The notes beneath the pieces are model-generated. The model had not been told where the DNA came from and did no database searches. It was given only the letters and a program-made list of their open reading frames with translations. A DNA stretch of 43,505 bases. Origin: Acidobacteriota bacterium (lineage in GTDB: Bacteria > Acidobacteriota > Terriglobia > Bryobacterales > Bryobacteraceae). The stretch lies in the NCBI GenBank assembly GCA_018268835.1, contig JAFDVU010000043.1, positions 1 through 43,505 on the forward strand, in the 5' to 3' direction. Numbering within the stretch: position 1 is the first letter of the stretch; each line of letters begins with the position of its first letter. Below are positions 1 to 12,000 of this stretch, in pieces. Made by a program: the position numbers and the translations under genes.

Positions 1-3000
1 CTGGTCACGTTGACACTTACCGCGGGAGATCCGGGATTCGAAGCGACACTCTGGAGTTCGACGAAATTGCGGCCGGCGTCGAGCATTGCCGCGTCGAGCG
101 TCAGCGTTGTCGGCAGCGAACCCGTCGCGACGGTAAAGTTGTTCCCCAGTCCGTACGGGCCCTCAAGCAGAATGCCGGATGGCTGGAAGTAGACCGTGCC
201 GGTTGCGGTGCCGAATCCGGAGACCGTGACGGTGTAAGTCGCCGACCCGGAGCTATCGAGGGCGTGAGCGTAGAAGTCCGTGCTGTGGCTCTGGCCCGCT
301 CGAATCACCACTTTGCAGGTGTAGTCGCTGGCGCCGCAGTTCGCGGTCGGAAGGGAACTCGAACCGGAAGCGGTGGCAGTGGCGGAGAAGAGAAGGCGGC
401 TGGGATCGTTGCTGACGATCGAGACGATCACATCGGCCCCCGGCGCGCCAGCGAGCGTCACCTGGCCCGATTTCTCGAGGCTCTTGCCGACGGTAAAGTT
501 CGGCGCCGTGACGCCGCCCGGCAAGACGTTGGCGGTAATGGAGGCCGCCCCGCCAATCGGCGCGCTGAAGCCGGTGGGGGCGCCGACGGACACGGTGGTG
601 CTTCCTGCCGTCAGAGCGCTGAAGGTGGTGGTGTACGCCGAATCCGCGGGAGTGAAGGTCAAGGTTGACGGACTCACGCGACCCACGGTTTGGGCGCTGC
701 TGGTCAAGGGAACGCTGACCGTGAGCCCGCCGCGCACCGGTTGATCTTCAACATAATTGAGCGAAGAATCGAGCCTCGCCGACTTGATGGTAAGTGTCGT
801 TGTGTTCCCGACGTTGGTCTGGAAACTCGGCACGCCTACCACCCCGGTTGGACCGGTAAGTACGAATCCGGAGGGCGTGAGCGTTACTGTACCCGAACCG
901 CTGGTATACCCGGTGGCGCTGGCCGTGACCGTGACCTGTCCGGAACCGGCCAATGCCTGAGCGTAAATGACAGCCTGGCTCGAATTTGCCGGGAACTGCA
1001 GCACGATCGATCCCAGGCCCTGCACGATCAGACTACCCAGGACCAGTTTCGACGGGTCGCTGCTGGCGACCGTGACATTGGTCTGGACGGGAACCGGATT
1101 CGACAGAGTGATCACCAGTTGCTGTTGCAGGTTTTGCCCGATGGTACTGCTGGAGACCGTGAAGATACCCAAGGTCGGTAGCGAGACTGTGATGTTAGAC
1201 TGAGCGTCGGGTATATTCAGGCCGCTGGCGTGGAACACGGTGGTTCCCTCGGCAAGCGCACTGATGGTGACCGAAGTGGTGTTCATTCCGGCCGTAAATG
1301 TGGCGGTTGAGGGCACCGTGGCCACCAGGGTGTTCGACGAACTCAGGTTCACGGTGAGGCCGGTCGACGGAGCCGCCGCGGAAAGCGTGAGAGTGAGGGT
1401 CTGCGAGCCTAACGCGGCCAGCGTGATGTTGGGTTGCGGCCAGGCCACGGTTGCCGCCACGGTTACCGCCTGAGTGGAGTTGGTATAGCCGGGCGCCGAG
1501 GCGGTGATATTCGCCGACCCGACATTGATGCCGTTCACGACCGGTTGCGTTACGGGCGTGGTGCGTCCGGCAGCGATGTTCACGGTAGTGGGCGTAGTCG
1601 TGGCAACGCCGCTATTTGAACTGGACAACGTAACAGTTACACCGCCGGCGGGGGCCGCGAGGGGCAGGGTGATCGGGAACGCCGTGCTTCCGCCGAGCGG
1701 GGCAGTGACCCCGGAGGGCAGAGCGATCGGTCCCGCGCTCACGACCGCCACATTGGTAGTGGCATCCGGGATATTGGGGGTGGAACTCGCGTGAATCACG
1801 GCCGAGCCAATAGAAACACCAGTGACGGCAACGGTGGCACTGGTGGATCCGCCGGCGAAGGTGACGGTTGCGGGCACGGTCGCCACTGCTGTGTTACTCG
1901 AACTTACATTCACGGTAAGCCCGGTGGAAGGCGCCGCCGCCGAAAGGTTCAGCGTAAGATTCTGGGTATTGAAGCCAGTGATGGTGTTGTTCGGCTGAGC
2001 GAAGGTCACGGTAGCGTTGACCTGCACCGTCGACGTGCCTGGATCATAACCAGGCGCGGACGCGGTGATGGTCGCGCTGCCGACATCCACGCCGGTCACT
2101 GTCGGTTGCGTAGCCGGTGTCGTCGCGCCCTGGGCGAAAGCGACGGTCGCCGGGGATACAGTGACCTTCGATGGGTTGCTGCTGGACAGGGTCACGTTCA
2201 GGGCGGCCGGAGCGGGCGCGGATAGCGTGACGTTGAGGGTACTGGTTTGTCCGAGGGAGAGCGTCACGGCGGCGGGCACCACGACGGTACCCGCGCTCTG
2301 CACCGTGACGTTGGCGGTTGCGTCGGAGATGAAGGGCAGGGCACCCGCATGGATGACCGCCGTCCCCACCGAAACGGTCGTCACCGGGACGTTCGCGGTG
2401 GTTGCCGAAGGCGAAAAGGTCACGGTAGAGGGTACGGTGGCGACGGCGGTGTTGCTCGAAGTCAGGTTGACGGAGAGGCCTCCGCTGGGAGCGGGCGCGG
2501 AGAGGTTCAACACCAGGTTCTGGGTGACGACTCCGGTGATGGTGACGTTGGGTTGCGCGAAGTTGACGGTTGCGGTCGTCTGAACCGCGCCGGCGCCGGA
2601 GGTATAGCCGGGCGCGGATGCCGTCACCGAAACGCTACCGATATTCACGCCGGTCACCTGGGGTTGGGTAGCGGGGGAGAGGGCGCCTTGAGCTATCGTG
2701 AACGGCCCGTTGGATACGGCTACCTTGGTCGGGTCGCTGCTGGTCACGCTGACGGTCATCGGCGCGGGCGCGGGCGCCGGCAACGTGATCGCGAACGTCA
2801 CCGACTGCCCCATCGTGACGGAAGTATTCGAGGGCACCCCGATCTGGCCGGCCGATTGGACGGTCACGTTGACCGTGGCGTCGGGAATGTTGGGCAAGGC
2901 GCTCGCGTGGATTACGGCGTTGCCGAACGACACGCCCGTGACCGGCACGTTGACGGTAGTGGCTCCCTGGATGAAGGTCACGGTTCCCGGGACGGTCGCG

Positions 3001-6000
3001 ACTCCCGGCGCGCTGGAACTCAGGTTGACGGTCACGCCTCCCGCGGGAGCCGCCGCCGACAATGTGAGTGTCAGGTTCTGGGCAACAAACCCGGAGATCG
3101 TCGCGGTGCCGGGCGGGAAGCTGACGGTTGCGTTCACTTGTCCGGCAGCAACGCTGGTGGTGTATCCGGGAGCGGAAACCGTGATGTTAGCCGATCCAAG
3201 ACGAACACCGGTGATCGAGGGTTGCGTCGCCGGCGTTGTGTGACCGGCGAGGATCGGGACCGTAGCCGCCGAGACCGTGATCTTAGTCGTGTCACTGCTG
3301 GAGAGCGACACGTTGAGATCCGCGGGCGCGGGTACCGGCAAGGTGATCGGGAACGCCAGGTTCTGTCCCAGGCCGACACTCGGGCTGGCGGGCACACCGA
3401 TTGCGCCGGCGCTGACCACGGTTATGTCCGAGGTGGCGTTGGGCACGTTCGGCGCGGCGGTGCTGGCCGTAATGGTTGCCGAACCCAGGGCGACGGCGGT
3501 GACCGGGACGGTCGCCGTAGTCGAGCCGGCAGCGATGGTCACCGACCCGGGAACCGTCGCGACCCCGGTGTTGCTGGAGGCGAGGTTGACGAGGAGACCG
3601 CCGCCGGGAGCGGCGCCCGAGAGCGTCAGTGTAAGGTTCAAGGTTCCGATGCCGGTGATAGTGGCCGGCGCCGGGGTGAGCGTCATGGTGGCGTTGATCT
3701 GCACGCCGACGCTGGCAGGAGTCACGCCGGTGCCGCTCGCATTGATGTTGGCGGAACCGAGGTTGACGCCTGTAATCGTGGGCTGCGCCGTAGGAGTGGT
3801 GCGCCCGGCGGGGATCAAGACGCTGGCCGCCGATATGGTCAACCTGGAGGTATCGCTGCTTGCCAGCGCGATCGTCACATCAACGGGAGCCTGCGCGGTC
3901 AGACTCACCGGGAACGTCACGGTCCTGGCAAGCCCCACGGTGGGATTCGAAGGCAGACTTACCGTAACCGGCCCCGCCACAGTAACATTCGCGGTAACGT
4001 CCGCGATAAATGGAAGCTGGCTGGCATGAATCACCGCAGCCCCCGGAGCAATCGCCGTGACAGGCACCGAAACTGAAGTCTGGCTCTGAGTGAACGTCAC
4101 GTTCGGCGGTACGGTTGCCGCGCTCGGGTTGCTGGAAGACAGATTCACCGTGACGCCTCCGGACGGCGCGGGGGCCGACAGGTTGAGGGTAAGGTTCTGC
4201 GTTCCAGTACCCAGGATGGTGAGGTTGGTCTGCGTGAAATTGACGGTAGCGGTGACCTGGATGGCCCCGCTCGCCGGGGTGTATCCGGCAGCGGAAGCCG
4301 TGATATTGGCCGCGCCCAGGTTAACGCCCGTGATCGTGGGTTGCGACGGCGGCGCGGTCTGGCCCGCCGTGATGGTCACGCTGGCCGGGGAGATCGTGAC
4401 CTTTGTCGAGTCGCTGCTGGCGAGCGAGATCGTCACGTTCGCGGGTGCGGCGGCGGCCAGCGTTACGGGATAGGACGCGGTTTGGCCGAGCCCGACACTG
4501 GTGGACGGAAGATTGATCGTTCCCGAAGGACTGACGGTGACGTTCGCGGTCGCGTCCGGAATGTTGGGGAGACTGCTCGCGTGGATCACGACCGATCCCG
4601 GAGCGACTGGTGTAACCGGCACCGAGACCGAACTCTGGCCCTGGATGAACGTGACGGTGTTAGGCACCGTGGCGACCGCGGGGTTGGAGGAACTGATATT
4701 GACCGTGACGCCGCCGCTGGGCGCCGGAACAGCCAGGTTCAGCGTGAGGTTCTGCGGACCCGAGCCCATCAGAACCGTAAGACCTCCAGCAAAGCTGACC
4801 GTGGAGTTGACCTGCACCGAACTGCTGGCGGTTGTATAACCGCTTGCCGTGGCGGTGATGGTCGCCGAACCGAGCGTAACGCCGGTCACCGTAGGCTGGG
4901 CCGCGGGTGTGGTTTGTCCGGCCGGGATCGTAACCGTCGCGGTGGAGACTGTAACCTGCGACGGATTGCTGCTGGACAGGTTGATGGTCACGTTGGCCGC
5001 GGGCGCCGGAGTCAGCGATACCGCGAGTTGCGCGGATTGCGTCAAGCCGACGCTCACATTCGCAGGCAGCCCGATCGTGCCCGCGCTCTGGACCGTGACG
5101 TTGGTGGTGGCGCCGGCGACCGCGGAAACGGCGGGCGTCGCGGTGATCGTGGTGGAGCCGAAGGCGACCGCGGTCACCGGGACGTTCACGCTGGTGCTGT
5201 TCCCGAGTATGGTGACGTTAAGCGGCACCGTCGCGACGCCGGTGTTACCCGAGCTCAGATTGATGAGAAGACCGGCGGCGGGCGCCGGGGCCGACAGATT
5301 CAGCGCGACCGTCTGTGTCCCCAACCCGCTAATGGTAAGTGGAGACGCAAAGGTCAGGGTCGCAGTTACCTGCACGGCGGCGTGCGCGGATGTATATCCA
5401 GGCGCGGTGGCGGTGACGTTGACCGTTCCATAGTCGATTCCGGTTACAGAGGGCTGCGTTGCGGGTGTCGTCTGGCCCTCGGCGATGTCCACCGTTGCGG
5501 ACGAGATGGTGAGCTTCGCAGGGTTATCACTGGACAGGGCCACGGTCACGCCACCGCTGGGAGCGGGGGTTCCGAGGGTGACCGCGAAGGGGACGGTCTG
5601 CGTGGGCCCGACGGACAGGTTCGATGGCAGCCCGATGGTTCCCGGGCTAAGCACTGTCACGTCGGCGGTGGTATCGGGAATGTACGGAGGCGCGCCGATG
5701 TGGATCGTGGTGGTGCCGGGTGCGACGCCGGTGACGGGCACCGTGATCGTCGACCTGGGACCGGCGCTGTGCAGGAACGTGAAGTTGGCGGGCACAGTCG
5801 CGACGCCCGGATTGCTGGAACTGAGCGTGACCGGGATGCCGCCGGCGGGCGCATTCCCGGACAGGGTGATGACGAAGTTCTCCACTGTACTGCCGACGAT
5901 GGTGAGGCTTGTCGGCGCGTAGGTCACGGTTGCCGTGACCTGAACCGGAACGGTGGCCGTCGTGTAACCCGAAGCGGACGCCGTGATGTTCACGGTCCCG

Positions 6001-9000
6001 ATGTCTGAGGCGGTGACCTGCGGCTGAACCGTGGGAGTGGTCTGTCCCCCGGGAACCGTCACCGAGGCGGGTGAGATCGAGAGCTTACTGGGGGCGCTGC
6101 TGGTGAGGTCCACCGTGACACCGCCGCTGGGCGCGGCTGTGCCGAGTACGATCGGGAAGTCCACGGTTGTGCTCAGACCCACGTTCAGGTTAGCCGGCAG
6201 GCTGATGGAACCCGGGGCTGTAACGGTTACACCGGCCGTCGCATTGGGGATGTTCGGCGTAGCGGTGGTCGCGGTGATCGTGGCGGTGCCCGGTCCAACG
6301 GCGGTCACGGGGACGGTCACGTTGTTCTGATTCGCCGGTATGGTCACGGATAGCGGCACGGTTGCCACGTTCGTGTCCGATGACGTCAGATTGAAGGTAA
6401 CGGCGGTGGGCGCATGAACCGACAGAGTCAGGGACAGGTTCTGCACTCCCGTGCCGGTCACGATGTTGAGGCTGGCGGGGAAGAAACTCGCGGTTCCGGT
6501 TACGTTCACGGCCGCGCTGGAACCGGTGTAGCCAAAGGCGGTCGCGGTGATGTGGGCGGTTCCGAAGTTGATGCCGTTGACGGTCGGCGTTGCGTTCGGC
6601 GTGACCTGACCCTCCGCGATGAACGCGCTGTTGGATACGAGAGTCACTTTGGATGTGTCGTCACTGGAGAGACTGACAGTTACGCCCCCGGTGGGCGCGG
6701 GAATTCCCAGTGTGACGGAGAAGGGGGCCTGCTGGCCCGGCGGCAGACTCACATTGGATGCCAGCGCGATCCCACCCTGCACAGTAACGTTGGTGGTGGC
6801 ATCCGGGATGCCCGGCAGGCTGGCGGCGTGGATCGTGGCCGAACCCGTTCCGACAGCCGTGACCGGCACATTCACGGTATTCGATCCCGCGGCGATGGTC
6901 ACGGATGGCGGAACAGTGACCGCGCTCGTATTTGTCGAACTCAGGTTGACGAGGATCGGGGACGGCGTGACGGCGGAGAGATTCAGCGTGAGATTCTGAC
7001 TGCCAAGCGACGTCATCGTGACGTTCTGCTGTAGGAACACGACCGCAGCAGTAACCTGCACGCTGGAACTCGCCTGCGCATAGCCGGTAGCGGTGGCGGT
7101 GATGCCGGCCGCTCCCAGATTGACGCCGGTGATAGAGGGCTGTACCGGCGGCGTGGTCTGGCCGGCTGGAATGGTCACACTGGCGGCCGATATGGTCACG
7201 CGGCTGGGATCGCTGCTGGCGAGTGCGATGGTGACAGGACCTGCCGCGGTGGTCGATAGAGCGATGGGGAACGGCACTGTCTGGCCGAGGCCGATAGATC
7301 CGGCGACGGGCAGGTTGATGGTGCCGGGGCTTTGAACGGTGACCGAGGTTGTGGCGTCGGCAATCCCGGGCGCGAGGGCGGTGGCGGTAATCGTTGTGCC
7401 GCCGGCCGCCAGGGCGGTGATTGGTACGTTCACCGTCGTAGCTCCCGAGGCGAAACTCACGCTCGCCGGAACGGTGGCTATCGCCGTGTTGCTGGAGTTC
7501 AGGTTCACGGTGAGGCCCGCGGCGGGCGCGGCTGAAGACAGATTGAGCGCGATATTCTGCGTGATGAAGCCGTTCACCGTTACGGCCGGCGAGGCGAACG
7601 TCATGGTGGCGGTCACCTGCACCGCCCTGGATGCGGTGGTGTAACCCGGCGCGGTCGCGGTGATGTTGACGGTGCCGTAAGTGACGCCGGTCACGGTAGG
7701 TTGAGTTAGTGGCGCGGTCTGGCCGGCGGTTATGTTAATCGTCGCCGGGGATATCGTTACCTTGGAATTGTCGCTGCTGGCCAGAGCGACTGTCAGGCCG
7801 CCGGTTGGCGCGGGGGTGCCCAAGGTTACCGGGAAGGCCGCCTGTTGATTCGGAGCCAGGATGACGCCTGAGGGAAGGCCGATCGTTCCCGGGCTCAGGA
7901 CGGTCACGTTGGCGGTCGTGTCCGGGATAAACGGCGGCGCTCCGGCGTGAATGACGGTCGTGCCCGGCGCCACGCCGGTCACGGGTATCACCAGCGTTGA
8001 GAAGGAGCTTCCATCCGGGAAGAACGTCAACTGCGGAGCCACCGTCGCCACGCCTGGCGCGCTGGAACTGAGGGTGATGGTGATGCCGGTCGCCGGCGCG
8101 GGTCCGGAGAGTGCGATCACAAAGGAGTCCTGCGTGGCACCGACGATGGTCATGCTCGGCGGGTTGAAGGCGAGAGTCGCTGTGACCTGAGCCGACACGC
8201 TGGCAGTCGTGTAGCCAGATGCGCTGGCCGTGATGGTGGCCGTTCCGATATCGAGGCCCGTGATCTGAGGCTGCGAGGTGGGCGTGGTGTGTCCCGCCAG
8301 GATCGTGACGGTGGACGGAGAGATCGTGAGCCTGGCTGTGCTGCTGCTGCTGAGACTGACCGTCACATTAGACGCCGCCGCCGTGCCCAGACTGATGGGG
8401 AACGAAGCGCTGGCGCCAAGGCCGACCGAGGGGCTCGGCGGGAGGTTGATGCTGCCGGGCGAGCTCACGGTGACGGTTGCGGTTGCGTTCGCGATGTTCG
8501 GCGTGCTCGTGCTGGCCGTGATGGTGGAGGATCCAATGCCTACCAGGGTTACCGGTACGGTCACGTTATTCTGGTTCGCCGGAATCGTAACGGAGGCCGG
8601 GACGGTCACCGCGGCGGGATTCGATGAGTTCAGATTGAACGTGATGCTCGACGGCGCCTGGACGGAGAGCGTGAGCGAGAGCGTTGGATTCGGACTGCCC
8701 TGTACCACGGTCGAGGTCGCCGGGAAGAACGATGCGGAGCCGGTGACTTGCACGACGGAACCGGAGGATCCATAGCCGTTTGCACTGGCGGTGATGGTAG
8801 CCTGCCCGAAGTCCACACCGCTGATCCTCGGCGTGACCGAGGGTGTCGTACTGCCCGGGTTGACGAACACACTCGCGAATACGACCGACACCTTGGACGC
8901 ATCGCTACTCAACAGCGCGATATTCAAGCCGCTGCCGGGGGCCGGTGCGCTGAGAGTAACCGGGAAGTCCGCCTGCTGTCCAGGCGTGACGGTGACATTG

Positions 9001-12000
9001 GAAGGTACCGTAATTCCGCCCTGGACGGTGACGTTCGCCGTCGTGTCGGCAAGCAGCGGCAGGTTGGCGGCATGAACCACCGCGGTTCCGGAACCGGTGA
9101 TCGTGACAGGAATGCTCACGTTCGTCTGGCCGGAGGTGAAGGTGGCCGTGGCAGGAACGGTAAGGACGCCGGTGTTGCTGGAGCTGAGATTGACCGTGAT
9201 GCCGCTAGCCGGCGCGGGGCCGGACAAGGTCAGGTTGAGGCTCTGCGCGCCGCCGCCGGTGAAGGTGACGGTTGCGGGATTAAAGGCGAGCGCCGCCGAC
9301 ACCTGAACGTTCCCGCTGCCGGAGACATAACCCGATGCGGTGGCACTAATGGTGGCGGATCCCAGGTTCACCCCGGTAACCGACGGCTGCTGGGTGGGCG
9401 CCAGCGCGCCCTGCGCGATGGTAACACTCGGAACCGAGATGGTGACTTTGGAAGTGTCGCTGCTCGAGAGCGCAATGGTCACCTGGCTCGGCGCCGGCGC
9501 CGTCAGAGTTACGGCGAACGGCGATGTCTGGCCCAGGTTGAGGCTCGTAGCGGCGGGGACACTAATGGTACCGAGAATCTGAACGGTTATGTTCGCAGTA
9601 ACATCGGGGACATTCGGGATATTACTGGCATGAATGATGGCGGTTCCGGCGGAAACGCCGGTCACCGGCACCGTGGTTGTACTCGATCCCTGGGCGAAGG
9701 TGGCCAGCGCCGGAACTGTCGCAACCGCCGGGTTGCTGGAGCTGAGATTGACGGTCAGCCCGCCCGCGGGAGCCGTCGCGGAGAGATTCAGGGTAAGGTT
9801 CTGCGTGGTAGTGCCGGTGATAGTCAGGTTGGGCTGCGGGAAGGTGAGTGACGCTCCGACGGTGACCGCGGTGCCGCCGGCGACGTAGCCAGGCGAGGTT
9901 GCGGTTACACTTGCGCTGCCGATGTTGACGCCGATCACCAGGGGTTGGTGATCGGGGGTGGTCTGTCCCGCGGCTATTGTGACGGTGGCCGAAGAAAGTC
10001 CGACTTTCGAAGGGTCGCTGCTAGTAAGTGTGATCGTTACCGGCGAAGATGGAGCCGACGAGAGGCTGATGTTCATCGGCGTGCTCTGCCCGAGCTGAGC
10101 GGCAAGAGCCGGCGCCACGTTAATTGCGCCGGCGCTCTGCACCGTGACGGTGGTTGTTGCGTCGGGTATATTCGTCCCGCTGGCATGAATCGTCGCCGTG
10201 CCGGGAGCCACGCCGGTTATGGGAACCGTGGCGCTCGTGGAGTTCGGCGGGAAAGTGACATTCGCCGGAACGGATGCGATACCCGGATTGCTCGAACTCA
10301 GGTTCACAACCACGGCGGATGGCGAGGCGGCGGACAGGGTCAGGCCCACGTTCTGAGTCGCGGCGCCGCTGATCGTGATATTCTGCTGCGCAAAGGTCAA
10401 CGTCGCGGTGACCAGGACAAGCCGCGTGGCGGAGCTATAGCCGCTGGCCGACGCCGTAATACTGGCGCTCCCGAGGCTGACTCCCGTGATCTGCGGCTGA
10501 GCAGCCGGTGTGGTCTCCCCCGGAGAGATGAATACACTGGCCGGAGAGATGGTCAACTTCGAAGTGTCGCTGCTCGAGAGAGAGACCGTGACGCCGCCGG
10601 CCGGAGCCGCGGCGGGCAGCGTCACCGGGAATGGTGCGCTCAATCCCAGTCCGACTGTGGCGCCGTCGGGGATTCCGATCACTCCTATGTTCACGACATT
10701 CACGGTCGCGGTGGTATCGGCGAGCGCGGGCAGGGCGTTCGCGTGAATTACCGCCGAGCCGACCGCGGTGCCGGTCACGGGGACCTGGACGCTGGTGCTG
10801 TTCGCCGGGAAGGTGACGGTGGGAGGAACCGTGGCCACGGAGGTGTTACTGGAACTGAGATTCACCGTCAACCCCGCTGCAGGCGTTGTGCCCGACAGGT
10901 TCAGGGTGAGGTTCTGGGTGGCGTGGATTCCCACCGTCAGTGTCTGTGGCTGGAAGGCGAGAGTCGCGGTGACCTGCACGGTCTTGGAGTCGCCGAAGAA
11001 GCCTGGCGCCGAAGCACCGATATCCGCCGAGCCGAGATTGACGCCCGTGATGGAAGGTTGTTGCGCGGGTGCGATCTGTCCCTGGCTGATGGTGACCGTG
11101 GACGGCGATATGGTCGCTTTCGAGGGGTTGCTGCTGGATAGAGTGATTACCACGCCGCCGACGGGAGCGCCGGTGGCCAGGGTGACCGGGAAGGGAAGGG
11201 TCTGGCCGGGTGCGACGGAGAAATTAGACGGGAGATTGATCGCACCCAGCATGGCGACTGTTATGTTCACTGTGCTGCTGTTGAAGCCGGGGGCTCCCGC
11301 GAGAATCGTGGTCGAGCCGAGCGCGTCGCCGGACACCGTGAACGTGCCGGTGGTGGCTCCAGGCGCGAAGACGACGCTGGTGGTGTCGAAACTGACGATG
11401 CCGGGAGACGTGGATGTCAGGGAAACGGTGAGCCCTCCGTTCGGAGCAGGAGCGCTGAGCGTAATGGTGCCGTTCACGGTTCGGGTGAGTCCCACCGTGT
11501 TCGAAGCCAGGGATACGGAGATCGCGGGCACCGCCACGTTCACGGTCGCCGATCCCGGCGAAAAGCCCGGCGCGGCCGCGGTGATCACTGTGCTTCCTGT
11601 GCTGCTGCCAGGCGTGATGGTGACGTTCGCGCCCGACTGACCCGCCGGCACGGTGACGTTCGCCTGCACGGCGGCGATTGTGCCGTCGCTGCTATTCAAC
11701 AATACGATCTGGCCGCCCGGACCGGCGACACTGCCGAGATGGACCGTCAGGAAGCCGGGAGTGTTGGTGACCAGGTTCAGAGGATCGGGGGTGAGAGTAA
11801 TGGCGTTGGCGCCGGCGGTAATCGAAACCGTAACCGGAGCGCTGCCGGTGTAAGGATCCGACACAATCAACTGAACGACGTATAAGCCGGCGACGTCGGC
11901 GAAGAAGGAGGGCGAAACCGACGTCAAGGAGGAGAGGACCGCCGTGCTGCCGGGAGGCCGGGTAATGATCGACCACGCATAGGTCAAGGTGTCGTGGTCC

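Noticed and set aside
2247..4076. A rightward open frame of 609 codons, with similar ones at 4341-6008, 8748-9851, 9945-11141 and 12255-13607.
   Set aside because: They are antisense to the giant gene in its codon-aligned frame. Their Arg/Gly/Asp/His-rich composition without domains is what the complement of GC-rich Ser/Thr/Val codons produces.
1165..11255. Regular repetition that might suggest a CRISPR array or satellite DNA.
   Set aside because: The period is ~560 bases, the units are diverged, and they encode a continuous protein; there are no short identical repeats with unique spacers.
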